From: Candidatus Contubernalis alkalaceticus
GTDB lineage: Bacteria > Bacillota > Dethiobacteria > SKNC01
Direction of reading: 5' to 3'
Assembly: GCF_022558445.1 (NCBI RefSeq)
Contig: NZ_CP054699.1
Span: 1,134,001-1,198,000 of the forward strand
DNA: 64,000 nt
In this document: piece after piece, positions 43,645 to 52,032 of the stretch
Numbering within the stretch: the stretch's first letter is position 1
How the letters are laid out: every line of letters begins with the position of its first letter
Position numbers and translations under genes: made by a program
Notes under the pieces: model-generated
Databases searched by the model: none
Told to the model about the DNA's origin: nothing
The model's input: only the letters and a program-made list of their open reading frames with translations

Positions 43645-45399
43645 GTGAAATATGTTCCTGTTGGTAAAGGCCATAAGGCTATATTGATAAGCATTTTAGT
43701 AATTGCAATTTTTATTCCTTTTTGTCTCCAGGGATGTTCTCTATCAACTGAAACTGGAACTGAAGACTTTCAATCTGAAGATGTAAAAGAGGGTGAAGGG
43801 GTAGTTCAAGAAGAAGATCCGGAAGAAGAACGTCTGCGCGTTGAAGAAGAGGAGAGAGAACTGCAGAAGAAATTAGAGGAAGAGAGGAAATTGCGGGAAG
43901 AGGCCTTAAGGGTAGACTTGGGACATTTCTTTGTGCCGCTTCCTCCATTAGAACAGGAGGACAACCCTCCTGTAAAAGCCAAGGGCATCTATGTCACCGG
44001 TAACTCCGTAGGGTTAACCAGTCGGTTTGAGCGGCTTTTAGATATGGTGGCAGCTACTGAATTAAACGCCATGGTTATAGATGTGAAAAATGACCATGGG
44101 TTAATGACCTATCGCAGTGAAATTGATATTCTTATCCAGTCCGGTGCTAATAAATCTGCTCCTGTTAAGGATATGCAGGAGGTGGTTGCTATGCTTAAAG
44201 AAAAGGGTATTTATACCATAGCCCGGGTGGTGGTATTTAGAGACCCCCTGCTTCCGGAGTTTAAACCGGAATGGGCTATCCAGAAAAACCAGGGGGGTGT
44301 CTGGAGAGATAATAAAGGAATGGGCTGGGTAAATCCTTATAATAAAAACGTCTGGGATTATAATATTGCTATTGCCAAGGAAGCAGCTCTCATGGGTTTT
44401 CAGGAAATACAGTTTGATTATGTTAGGTTTCCGGAAAATGCTCATCGGGTAGACCGGGAGGCATACTATCCTGGAGAAGACGGAAAACCAAAGGATAAAG
44501 CCATACAGGACTTTCTAACTTATGCTCAGAAGCAGCTGGAGGAATATAATGTGTATATCGCTGCGGATGTTTTTGGTGTAATTGCTACATCTTGGGGAGA
44601 CACCGATAAGATTGGCCAGACCTGGGAGAAGATTGCTCCCCTTGTAGATTACAACTGTCCCATGATTTATCCCAGTCATTACGGAAGTGGTTACTTTGGG
44701 TTTGACGTGCCTGATGCTCATCCCGCTGGAACTGTAACTCATGCCCTTAATGATGCTATTAAGCGTAATGCACACATGGAAAATCCTGGAATAATCCGGC
44801 CGTGGCTGCAAAGTTTTACAGCTTCCTGGATTCGGGGAAATATACCTTACGGCCCCCAAGAGGTCAGGGCTCAGATCGATGCTGCCCTGGAGTTGGGCAT
44901 TGACGAATATTTAATCTGGAATGCAGGAAACAGGTATCAGCCTGATGCTTTTCTATCCCCTGAGGAGGCTCTTATAAATGAAGAAAAAATAAAAAGCGAT
45001 CGGGAACAAAAGGGACATGATGTTTTGGGTCACACTGCTGAGAAAGCTCTGGAAGAGTATTTGGAATCGGTGCGTAGAAAAGACTGGCGTGAAGCAATGG
45101 TCTATCAGTCTACAGGTTTTTCTTATGATCACCACCAGTTTCGGGAGTGGGTAGGTCAATGGACCGGCAGACTTACTTCCTATGATATAATCGCCCGGGA
45201 TAATCTCTCTGAGGGGAAAGTATTTAGTTTGGATTTCACCATTACCATTGATGGCAATGAACTTATAACAAAGGGGAAAAATTTTGAAGTGTATAAGGAA
45301 AATATGATATGGAGGGTAAAACCACCGACAGAGTTCATAGAGACATTGGCATTTATCCCGGAAGCTACGATGGAAGAAGAGCAGGACACTAATAATTAA
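43645..45399 (+). CDS. DUF4015 putative glycoside hydrolase lipoprotein
   Basis: A 584-residue secreted protein. Signal peptide with lipobox LQGC (~residue 31), a charged coiled-coil linker of E/R/K repeats (~50-90), then a DUF4015 TIM-barrel domain: KAKGIYVTGNSVG, LNAMVIDVKNDHG, IARVVVFRDP, EIQFDYVRFP and PMIYPSHYGSGYFG. The family is assigned to putative sugar hydrolases. The last ~130 residues form a separate NTF2-like module (SVRRKDWREAMVYQS). Probably acts on cell-wall or extracellular polysaccharide. GTG start after GAGGAGAG. Confidence 0.87.
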   Translation: MKYVPVGKGHKAILISILVIAIFIPFCLQGCSLSTETGTEDFQSEDVKEGEGVVQEEDPEEERLRVEEEERELQKKLEEERKLREEALRVDLGHFFVPLPPLEQEDNPPVKAKGIYVTGNSVGLTSRFERLLDMVAATELNAMVIDVKNDHGLMTYRSEIDILIQSGANKSAPVKDMQEVVAMLKEKGIYTIARVVVFRDPLLPEFKPEWAIQKNQGGVWRDNKGMGWVNPYNKNVWDYNIAIAKEAALMGFQEIQFDYVRFPENAHRVDREAYYPGEDGKPKDKAIQDFLTYAQKQLEEYNVYIAADVFGVIATSWGDTDKIGQTWEKIAPLVDYNCPMIYPSHYGSGYFGFDVPDAHPAGTVTHALNDAIKRNAHMENPGIIRPWLQSFTASWIRGNIPYGPQEVRAQIDAALELGIDEYLIWNAGNRYQPDAFLSPEEALINEEKIKSDREQKGHDVLGHTAEKALEEYLESVRRKDWREAMVYQSTGFSYDHHQFREWVGQWTGRLTSYDIIARDNLSEGKVFSLDFTITIDGNELITKGKNFEVYKENMIWRVKPPTEFIETLAFIPEATMEEEQDTNN

Positions 45400-45531
45400 C
45401 TTGTCGTCCTTCAAGTGAACAAAAATGTTTTGGGCCGGTGGCTGTTGCATGGCACAATCACCAGGTAAACTAGTAACCTTTCGGGAAAGAGTAGAATAAT
45501 TCCATGGATTTTAATGAGGAGATATAAATCT

Positions 45532-46701
45532 ATGAAAAAGACTGTGATTATTATGCATTTGTTTATGTTATTAACATTGTTTATTATGCTCGCCGTTGGT
45601 TGTGAAATGGTTACTCCCAGCCAGGATAAATCACAGGAAAATGTTGATTCATTGATTCCTGGCTTTAAAGGGAAACCCGGGGAATCTTCTTTAGAAAATA
45701 ATGAAAAGAATGAGGGAGTTAATTCTCAACAGGGAGAGGAATTAGATGTCTCCCGTAATCTTACCAGGGAAGAGCTGAGTTTATTCCAGCCCAACGAACT
45801 GGGGGAAGTTATGATTTTAATGTATCACCGAATTGGTTACCCTGAGAGTGAATGGACCCGTACCCCAGAAAACTTTCAGAGGGATTTAGAAGAGCTTTAT
45901 AGCCAGGGTTATAGAACGGTCAGCCTGCTGGATTATGTGCGGGGAGAAATAGATATACCCTTGGGCACAAGTCCGGTGATATTGACCTTTGATGATGGGA
46001 CTCAAGGGCAGTTTAACTATATAGAGGGAGATAACGGGCCAATCATTGACCCTGAGTGTGCTGTAGGAATATTGGAGGATTTTTACCTTGAAAATCCTGA
46101 CTTTGGTCGTGCCGCTACTTTCTATATCTATTATCCACTGCCCTTCCGTCAGAGTGAATACATTGAGGACAAACTGGAATACTTACGGGAAAACGGTTAT
46201 GATATTGGTAACCACAGTTATACTCATGCCAACCTATCTAAAATCAGTTCGGAAGAAGTTGAAAAGGAGCTGGCACAGCATGCACGGAAAACCCAGGAGA
46301 TTCTTCCTGGTTATCAGGTGCGAAGTCTGGCACTTCCTTTTGGGATTTTCCCTCAGGATAATGACCTGGTGAAGCAGGGGGAATACGAAGGGTTTAACTT
46401 TGAAAACGAAGCGGTTCTATTGGTTGGCTATCGACCGGCGCCTTCGCCATTTAGTATAGCCTTGGACCCCTACCGGCTGCCTAGAATAAGAGCCAGCGAG
46501 ACGAAAGTTGAAGAAGTAGGCCTGTATGACTGGCTTTCTTATTTTGAAACGTATCCTGACCGCCGTTACGTCAGTGATGGCAGTACAAGCACCCTGACTG
46601 CACCGGAAGATCAACGACACAAGCTGTCTCCGGAGGTGGTGGGGGAACGGGAAGTAATTTTTTACGCAGTTGATGAAGAAGATTTAAGTGAGGAGACATA
46701 G
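45532..46701 (+). CDS. Polysaccharide deacetylase lipoprotein
   Basis: A ~389-residue lipoprotein (lipobox LAVGC) with a NodB-type deacetylase domain: MILMYHRIG, VILTFDDGTQGQFNY (catalytic/metal aspartates), ENGYDIGNHSYTH (metal histidines) and RSLALPFG. It would remove acetyl groups from peptidoglycan or another polymer outside the cell. It follows another wall-active lipoprotein gene. ATG 45532 is chosen: GAGGAG lies 10 bases before it and inside the longer frame from 45514. Confidence 0.88.
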   Translation: MKKTVIIMHLFMLLTLFIMLAVGCEMVTPSQDKSQENVDSLIPGFKGKPGESSLENNEKNEGVNSQQGEELDVSRNLTREELSLFQPNELGEVMILMYHRIGYPESEWTRTPENFQRDLEELYSQGYRTVSLLDYVRGEIDIPLGTSPVILTFDDGTQGQFNYIEGDNGPIIDPECAVGILEDFYLENPDFGRAATFYIYYPLPFRQSEYIEDKLEYLRENGYDIGNHSYTHANLSKISSEEVEKELAQHARKTQEILPGYQVRSLALPFGIFPQDNDLVKQGEYEGFNFENEAVLLVGYRPAPSPFSIALDPYRLPRIRASETKVEEVGLYDWLSYFETYPDRRYVSDGSTSTLTAPEDQRHKLSPEVVGEREVIFYAVDEEDLSEET

Positions 46702-46754
46702 GTAATAATGATTTTTTTAAAATAGAAGGTAAAAACAGATTTGTTCCATAAAAA

Positions 46755-46786
46755 AAAATAACCCGGGAGGCCGGGTTATTTTTTTT
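46755..46786. terminator. Bidirectional terminator between convergent genes
   Basis: AAAATAACCCGG-GAGG-CCGGGTTATTTT with flanking A and T runs, after the deacetylase gene. Confidence 0.8.
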
Positions 46787-46821
46787 AATATCTTGTTTTT
46801 TAGAGTATAAAGTCTCAATTA

Positions 46822-46857
46822 ATTCCCCGATGTTTCAGCTTTCTGAAACGAGTTCAC
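46822..46857 (-). repeat. Triple-hairpin element, fragment (copy E)
   Basis: Minus-oriented fragment containing only the first hairpin (GTTTCAG/CTGAAAC, here with the linker AAAG) plus flanks matching copy B almost exactly (GTGAACTCGTTTCAG and CATCGGGGAAT). It lies just after the 3' end of the citrate synthase gene. Confidence 0.7.
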
Positions 46858-46878
46858 GTGAGAATGTTTTTTCGTAAT

Positions 46879-48255
46879 TTATGTTCTTTGTTCCAGTGGT
46901 ATGAAACTGCTTTTTTCTATGATGTTTTTATAGGCCGGGCGGATAATTTTACCACTATTTACCAGCTCTTCGATCCGGTGGGCGCACCATCCGGCGACTC
47001 TGGACATGGCAAAAATGGGTGTATACAGTTCCAGGGGAATGTTCAGCATCTTGTAGACGAAACCGGAATAGAAATCAACATTAGGTACTATAGTCCGGAC
47101 GTCTTTGTTAATTTCGGAAAAAACTTGAGGAGCTAATTTTTCTATGGAACAGTAAAGGTTGAATTCTTCCTCCAGGTGTTTTTCCTTGGCCAGTTCCTTT
47201 GCTTTTTCCTTTAGTAATATAGCTCTGGGGTCAGACAGGGTATAGACAGCATGTCCAATTCCATAAAGTAAGCCGGTGCGGTCAAAAGCTTCTTTCTTTA
47301 TTATCTTCGCCAGGTAGTCTTCCAATTCTTTTTCGTTGTTCCAATCTTTTACATTTTGCTTGATGTCCTCCATCATCTGAGTGACCTTGATATTGGCTCC
47401 TCCATGTTTGGGCCCTTTGAGAGAACCTACTGCGGCGGCAATAGCTGAATATGTATCTGTATCTGTGGAGGTTACCACCCGTGCAGTAAAGGTAGAATTG
47501 TTTCCTCCGCCGTGTTCCGCATGCAGTACCAGGCACAGGTCTAAAACTTCTGCCTCCAGTTTAGTATATCGATTGTTTGGTCGAATAAGGTGAAGAAAAT
47601 TCTCCGATGTAGATAATTCTGGATCCGGGATATGGATGAACAGGCTCATCTGGTCATAAAAATGTACTTTGGCCTGGTACCCATAGGCGGACATGGTAGG
47701 AAATTCAGCTATCAGCTCAATGGATTGCCTTAAAACATTGGAGAGGCTGTTGTCTTCGGGATTGCTGTCATAGGAGTAGCAGGTGAGTACATTTCTGGCT
47801 AATTTATTCATAATGTCACTGCTGGGGGCTTTAAGAATCATGTCTTCAGTGAAACCATCAGGTAACGTTCGGTTTTTGCCCAGTGTTTCTTTGAACTGAA
47901 GAAGCTGATTTTTGTTGGGAAGACTGCCGAAGAGGAGCAGATAACAGACTTCTTCGAACCCGTGCCTTTGTTCATTTTGATATCCTTTTACCAGGTCTGT
48001 AATTTCAATTCCCCTATAGAAAAGTCGTCCTTCCATGGGAATCTTTTCACCATTATCATCCTGACTATAGGCTTGCACCTCACCAACTTTAGAAAAACCA
48101 ATCAGAACCCCGGTGCCATCCACATTTCTCAGCCCTTGTTTTGCCCCACTGTCCTTGTATAACTGGGGGTCGATTTGGTTGTTTTGCTGAGCCTTCGAAG
48201 ATAGTTCATTAAAAAAAGTTTCATTCGCTACAAAAATATCAAGTTTTGATTTCAT
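46879..48255 (-). CDS. gltA: Citrate synthase
   Basis: A 458-residue citrate synthase. Motifs: GRLFYRGIEITDL, LHAEHGGGNNSTFTARVV (catalytic His), SLKGPKHGGAN, GIGHAVYTLSDPRA (second His) and late VDFYSGFVYKML (catalytic Asp), then RVAGWCAHRIEE. It condenses acetyl-CoA and oxaloacetate. The ~60-residue N-terminal extension and length match the citrate synthase type common in Clostridia. ATG after AAAGGAGG. Together with isocitrate dehydrogenase and fumarase it provides most of a citric acid cycle branch. Confidence 0.93.
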   Translation of the reverse strand: MKSKLDIFVANETFFNELSSKAQQNNQIDPQLYKDSGAKQGLRNVDGTGVLIGFSKVGEVQAYSQDDNGEKIPMEGRLFYRGIEITDLVKGYQNEQRHGFEEVCYLLLFGSLPNKNQLLQFKETLGKNRTLPDGFTEDMILKAPSSDIMNKLARNVLTCYSYDSNPEDNSLSNVLRQSIELIAEFPTMSAYGYQAKVHFYDQMSLFIHIPDPELSTSENFLHLIRPNNRYTKLEAEVLDLCLVLHAEHGGGNNSTFTARVVTSTDTDTYSAIAAAVGSLKGPKHGGANIKVTQMMEDIKQNVKDWNNEKELEDYLAKIIKKEAFDRTGLLYGIGHAVYTLSDPRAILLKEKAKELAKEKHLEEEFNLYCSIEKLAPQVFSEINKDVRTIVPNVDFYSGFVYKMLNIPLELYTPIFAMSRVAGWCAHRIEELVNSGKIIRPAYKNIIEKSSFIPLEQRT

Positions 48256-48441
48256 ATATTAAGGCCTCCTTTTTAATGCAAAATATTTTATATGAAAGAT
48301 TAACATATATATCAGTTTATGAGGCATGGCCTTTGTACTGATATTATGTTGGTAACATAAAAAGAGATTACAGAACATAATATTGAGCCAATTATATCAT
48401 ATTTTTGCCTTTGATAATAGGGATAAAATAAAATTCTTTTT

Positions 48442-48477
48442 CGGTTTTCAAAGGTGCCCCGGTTTTCAAAGGTGCCC
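48442..48477. repeat. Tandem 18-bp repeat upstream of citrate synthase
   Basis: Two perfect copies of CGGTTTTCAAAGGTGCCC side by side, followed by degenerate AAAGGTG and AAAAGTGCC pieces. It lies in the 400-base gap between gltA (minus) and the T-box leader (plus). On the minus strand the unit reads GGGCACCTTTGAAAACCG. Could be a repeated regulator site or a slippage product. Confidence 0.65.
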
Positions 48478-48655
48478 CAAAGGTGATTTAAAAGTGCCAT
48501 AGGTGTTGCATGGGTAACATAGGGTGTTTTTTAAGGCAGTATCATTTTTTTAGGGTAATCCGTATGTTTTTGCCGGAGGAACAAGGTTCGTTTATCCATA
48601 TATTGTTAAATTGCTAAAAAGGAAAGTATTTCTAGGGTTTTCTTTTCAATGATTA

Positions 48656-48685
48656 TTGACATTATAGTTTGTATTATGGTATCCT
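48656..48685 (+). promoter_or_regulatory. Sigma-A-type promoter of the T-box operon
   Basis: TTGACA (48656-48661) and TATCCT (48680-48685) with an 18-base spacer, placed about 20 bases before the start of the T-box stem I sequence. Confidence 0.6.
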
Positions 48686-48705
48686 TTACCCATTATATTA
48701 AAAAA

Positions 48706-48944
48706 CGATGAGAGGAAAGAGTAATCTGCAGTTTCTTACCCAGAGAGCTGTCGGAGGGTGCAAGACAGTATGGACTGTAGAGGAAAGCCATCCTTGAGTG
48801 GGCGATTGAATAAAGTAAATCGCCACGGCAGCTGGCCGTTATCTAGACTTTTTTGAGGAATAAAGAGGATTCAGGATTAACCCTGAATCAATAAGGGTGG
48901 TACCGCGGGTAATCTCTCGTCCCTGTTGGGAAGAGGGGTTTTTT
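48706..48944 (+). ncRNA. T-box riboswitch leader
   Basis: The T-box sequence AGGGTGGTACCGCG is at 48894-48907 and a terminator TCCC-TGTT-GGGA with T-run at about 48914-48944. Stem I features are visible: GAGTAA (48719), AGAGAGC with the apical GGGTGCAAGAC, and TTGAGTGG after stem I. T-boxes sense uncharged tRNA and allow readthrough. TCTGCAGT pairs with ACTGTAGA, after which GAA-AGC or GAAA-GCC would be the specifier, i.e. Ser or Ala; this assignment is weak. The regulated genes are the Lrp-type regulator and aminotransferase. Confidence 0.9.
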
Positions 48945-48981
48945 GTTTTTTGAATTTTTTTATAAGGAGCTGACACAAATA

Positions 48982-49476
48982 ATGGATGATGTGAAAACTC
49001 GTCTTTTACAGACCTTGGAACAAAATCATAGAGTGACCACAAAGACCCTGGCTACCATGTTGAAGTTGACAGAAGATAATGTAAAAGAAATGATAAAGGA
49101 ACTGGAAGAGGCGAAGATTATTCTTGGCTATGTAACTTTAGTAGATTGGGAAAAGGCGGGTAACAATGATAATGTTACAGCTATTATTGATGTTAAAGTA
49201 ACGCCACAGCGGGATGTGGGTTTTGATGAGATAGCTGAAAGAATTCGCAGGTTTCCGGAGGTTAAAAGTGTTTACCTGATGTCGGGAAGCCACGATTTAC
49301 ATGTCATGATTGAAGGTACATCTATGAAAAAGGTAGCCTTCTTTGTGGCTGAGAAATTAGCTTCCCTGGATAATGTTCAAAGTACAGCAACCTATTTTGT
49401 ATTAAAGAAATATAAACAGGATGGAATTATTTTTGAAGAAGACAATAAAGACCACAGGCTGGTGGTGAGCCCATGA
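48982..49476 (+). CDS. Lrp/AsnC-family transcriptional regulator
   Basis: A ~164-residue regulator with an N-terminal helix-turn-helix (TLEQNHRVTTKTLATML) and a C-terminal RAM ligand-binding domain (TAIIDVKVTPQRDVGFDEIA, VKSVYLMSGSHDLHVMIEG). It is expected to sense an amino acid. ATG 48982 is preferred, as the longer frame from 48943 starts inside the T-box terminator. It overlaps the aminotransferase gene by 4 bases, so both respond to the T-box. Confidence 0.88.
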   Translation: MDDVKTRLLQTLEQNHRVTTKTLATMLKLTEDNVKEMIKELEEAKIILGYVTLVDWEKAGNNDNVTAIIDVKVTPQRDVGFDEIAERIRRFPEVKSVYLMSGSHDLHVMIEGTSMKKVAFFVAEKLASLDNVQSTATYFVLKKYKQDGIIFEEDNKDHRLVVSP

Positions 49477-50666
49477 GCAGAAGGCCTTTTATTAAAAAAG
49501 ATATTCAACAGCTTCCGACGTCAGGCATCCGAAAGTTTTTTGATCTGGCCAGCGGGGTAAAGGGGATTATCTCTTTGGGGGTGGGAGAGCCGGACTTTGT
49601 GACTCCCTGGCATATTCGGGAAGCCAGTGTGTATTCTCTGGAAAAGGGATACACCAATTATACTTCTAACTGTGGGCTGCCGGAACTTCGCCGGGAAATA
49701 AGCAGTTATTTGGAAAGGAAGCATGGAACTTTATATGATTATGATAGAGAAATTTTAGTAACTGTAGGGGTCAGTGAAGCAGTTGATATTGCTCTGCGGT
49801 GTGTCCTGGAAATTGGAGATGAAGTAATTATACCCGAGCCCTGTTTTGTTTCTTATAAGCCTTGTACCATAATGGCTGGGGGAATCCCCAAAACTGTTGT
49901 CACCCGGGAGTCAAATCAGTTTAAGCTGAAACCGGAGGACCTGCAAAATGCTATTACAGAAAAGAGTAAGGTGCTTCTTCTGTGTTACCCCAATAATCCT
50001 ACCGGAGCCATAATGAACAGGAGAGAATTATTAGAAATCTCCAGAATTGTGGAGAAGCATGATCTTTTGGTTATCTCCGATGAAATATACAGTGAACTGA
50101 CGTATGAAGGAGAACATGTTTCCTTTTCCTCACTGCTGGGCATGAAGGAACGCACTGTGGTTGTTAATGGTTTTTCTAAATCTTTTGCTATGACCGGTTG
50201 GAGGATCGGATACGCTGCCGCCCCGGAGGAGATTATTGGAGCCATGTTAAAAATACATCAGTACACCATCATGTGTGCCCCGGTTATGGGACAGATGGCA
50301 GCTTTAGAAGCGTTGAAAAACGGGGAAGAAGAAGTGAGAAGAATGGCTGAGCAGTATGATCAACGAAGAAACCTTATGGTGAATGGTTTAAGGGAGATTG
50401 GGATTTCCTGTTTTGAACCTCAAGGAGCTTTTTACGTGTTTCCCTCTATAAAATCTATCGGCATGACCTCTGAAACCTTTTGTGAAGCACTATTGAAAGA
50501 AGAAAAGGTTGCCGTGGTACCGGGAAATGCTTTTGGAAATTGTGGTGAAGGTTATGTGCGCTGTTCCTATGCTGCGTCTCTGCAAGAAATTACCGAGGCT
50601 TTGGAAAGAATTCAAAATTTTATTATTAAGCATCAAAAAAAGAAAAATGTCTGCGCAGCCCAATAA
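49473..50666 (+). CDS. PLP-dependent aminotransferase, class I
   Basis: A 397-residue fold-type I aminotransferase. SLGVGEPDFVTPWHIREA at the start, CYPNNPTGAIM, VISDEIYSEL and the PLP lysine in VVNGFSKSFAMTGWRIGY. Close to the aspartate/aromatic/alanine aminotransferase group; the T-box and Lrp partner link it to amino-acid supply. The exact substrate is unknown. ATGA overlap with the preceding gene. Confidence 0.9.
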   Translation: MSRRPFIKKDIQQLPTSGIRKFFDLASGVKGIISLGVGEPDFVTPWHIREASVYSLEKGYTNYTSNCGLPELRREISSYLERKHGTLYDYDREILVTVGVSEAVDIALRCVLEIGDEVIIPEPCFVSYKPCTIMAGGIPKTVVTRESNQFKLKPEDLQNAITEKSKVLLLCYPNNPTGAIMNRRELLEISRIVEKHDLLVISDEIYSELTYEGEHVSFSSLLGMKERTVVVNGFSKSFAMTGWRIGYAAAPEEIIGAMLKIHQYTIMCAPVMGQMAALEALKNGEEEVRRMAEQYDQRRNLMVNGLREIGISCFEPQGAFYVFPSIKSIGMTSETFCEALLKEEKVAVVPGNAFGNCGEGYVRCSYAASLQEITEALERIQNFIIKHQKKKNVCAAQ

Positions 50667-50691
50667 AAAGCCCGCCTTCAGGCGGGCTTTT
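50666..50691. terminator. Bidirectional terminator between convergent genes
   Basis: AAAAGCCCGCC-TTCA-GGCGGGCTTTT at the ends of the aminotransferase gene and the minus-strand MFS gene. Confidence 0.88.
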
Positions 50692-51892
50692 ACTTTTCCT
50701 TCAAGTAGTAAAAACCCAGGATGCCTATCAGCAGAGATAACCCGGCGGCAAGGGAAAACATATGAGTGTCTCCCATTTGTAGAAGAGAAAATACCGGGGG
50801 CCCCAGGGCAATACCTATAAACCGGGCACTTCCATAGAGTGCAGTAACACTGCCCCTCTGACTGCTTTTGGAAGCCCCGGTAATCATGGTATTTGTGGCC
50901 GGGAGCACCAGACCGCTTCCTACACCCAACAGTCCAAGCATTACAGGAAAGATAATGGGGCTTTCAATGCAAAGGGGGAAGATAAACATGGAAAAACTTA
51001 AAATGATAAAGCCCAAAAGAAAAGAATGTCTAAAAAAAAGAGTTTTCTTTTTCAAATATAGTCCTGTCAGGTAAGCGGTGACACCAAGGCTTAGGAGAGG
51101 AACCGAAAGGATTAAACCTCTGCTGATCCCCCAAAGGTCAAAATTATTAACAATAATATCGGAGCTAAAGGAAAGGGCACCGAAAAGCATAAGGAGCACC
51201 ATCAACCCTCCTGTAAAATTTATCAAAAGGTAAATACCTTTATCTATAAAAAGCAGATTTATATCCTGAAAATAGTTAATGCTATTTTTAGATTTTACTT
51301 CAAGGGGTTCTTTTACCCAAAACCAGATCATCAGGGCAATGGGAATGGAAAGTAAGGCATAGGAGAAAAAAATAGCATACCATACCAATAGTGCTGTAGC
51401 TGATCCTATGATTGGGCTTATTGCTTTTCCTAACCCGTTGGCAGCTTCCATAGCCCCCATACTTTCGCTGCGTTCTTCTATAGGGAATAGATCGCCGGCC
51501 AAAGCCATAGCAATGGGGGCTGTTCCTGCAGCACCTACTCCCTGGACCACCCGGCCTGCCAGAATGTAGTAGTATGGGTTTTGAACTAAGGCAGCTGCCG
51601 TACCGGAAAGAATCCCTCCCAGACCATATAAAAGTATCCCGGGTACAATTATGTTTTTTCTGCCCCATAGATCGGAAAAATAGCCTACAAAGGGAATGGT
51701 AATAGCAGCAGATGCTGAAAAAAAAGTTATCAAAAGTCCTACCTGCAGTTGATTTATTCCCAGTATGTTTTTAATGGTGTTAAATTCCGGGATTAACATG
51801 GAATTCCCTAAAACCATGAGAAAGGGCACAGTACTTAATACCAGCAGGATTTTATTATTCTTATGTTGTTTTTGCATGGATAATGTCCTCAT
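50690..51892 (-). CDS. MFS transporter, drug-efflux type
   Basis: A 400-residue membrane protein with ~12 transmembrane segments. GYFSDLWGRKNIIVPG is the loop 2-3 motif of the major facilitator superfamily and AGRVVQGVGAAGTAPIAMAL the motif B/C region of multidrug antiporters; SLLSIPIALMIW lies mid-protein. Likely exports a small hydrophobic compound. Divergently oriented to the flavoprotein gene at 52033. Substrate unknown. Confidence 0.87.
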   Translation of the reverse strand: MRTLSMQKQHKNNKILLVLSTVPFLMVLGNSMLIPEFNTIKNILGINQLQVGLLITFFSASAAITIPFVGYFSDLWGRKNIIVPGILLYGLGGILSGTAAALVQNPYYYILAGRVVQGVGAAGTAPIAMALAGDLFPIEERSESMGAMEAANGLGKAISPIIGSATALLVWYAIFFSYALLSIPIALMIWFWVKEPLEVKSKNSINYFQDINLLFIDKGIYLLINFTGGLMVLLMLFGALSFSSDIIVNNFDLWGISRGLILSVPLLSLGVTAYLTGLYLKKKTLFFRHSFLLGFIILSFSMFIFPLCIESPIIFPVMLGLLGVGSGLVLPATNTMITGASKSSQRGSVTALYGSARFIGIALGPPVFSLLQMGDTHMFSLAAGLSLLIGILGFYYLKEK

Positions 51893-52032
51893 TTGTAGAG
51901 CATTTATAATTTATTTTTTTCAATACTGTAAGTAATAATAAGTGCCAAAATAAGGGTACTTTCTTTTTCGTATATTTCTAAAATCCTATGGAAAAGCTTT
52001 AAAAAATAATATTTCTAATGGGGGCTTTACAA

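Noticed and set aside
44953-45450. Minus-strand open frame of 165 codons
   Set aside because: Shadow of the DUF4015 gene; composition and lack of motifs speak against coding.
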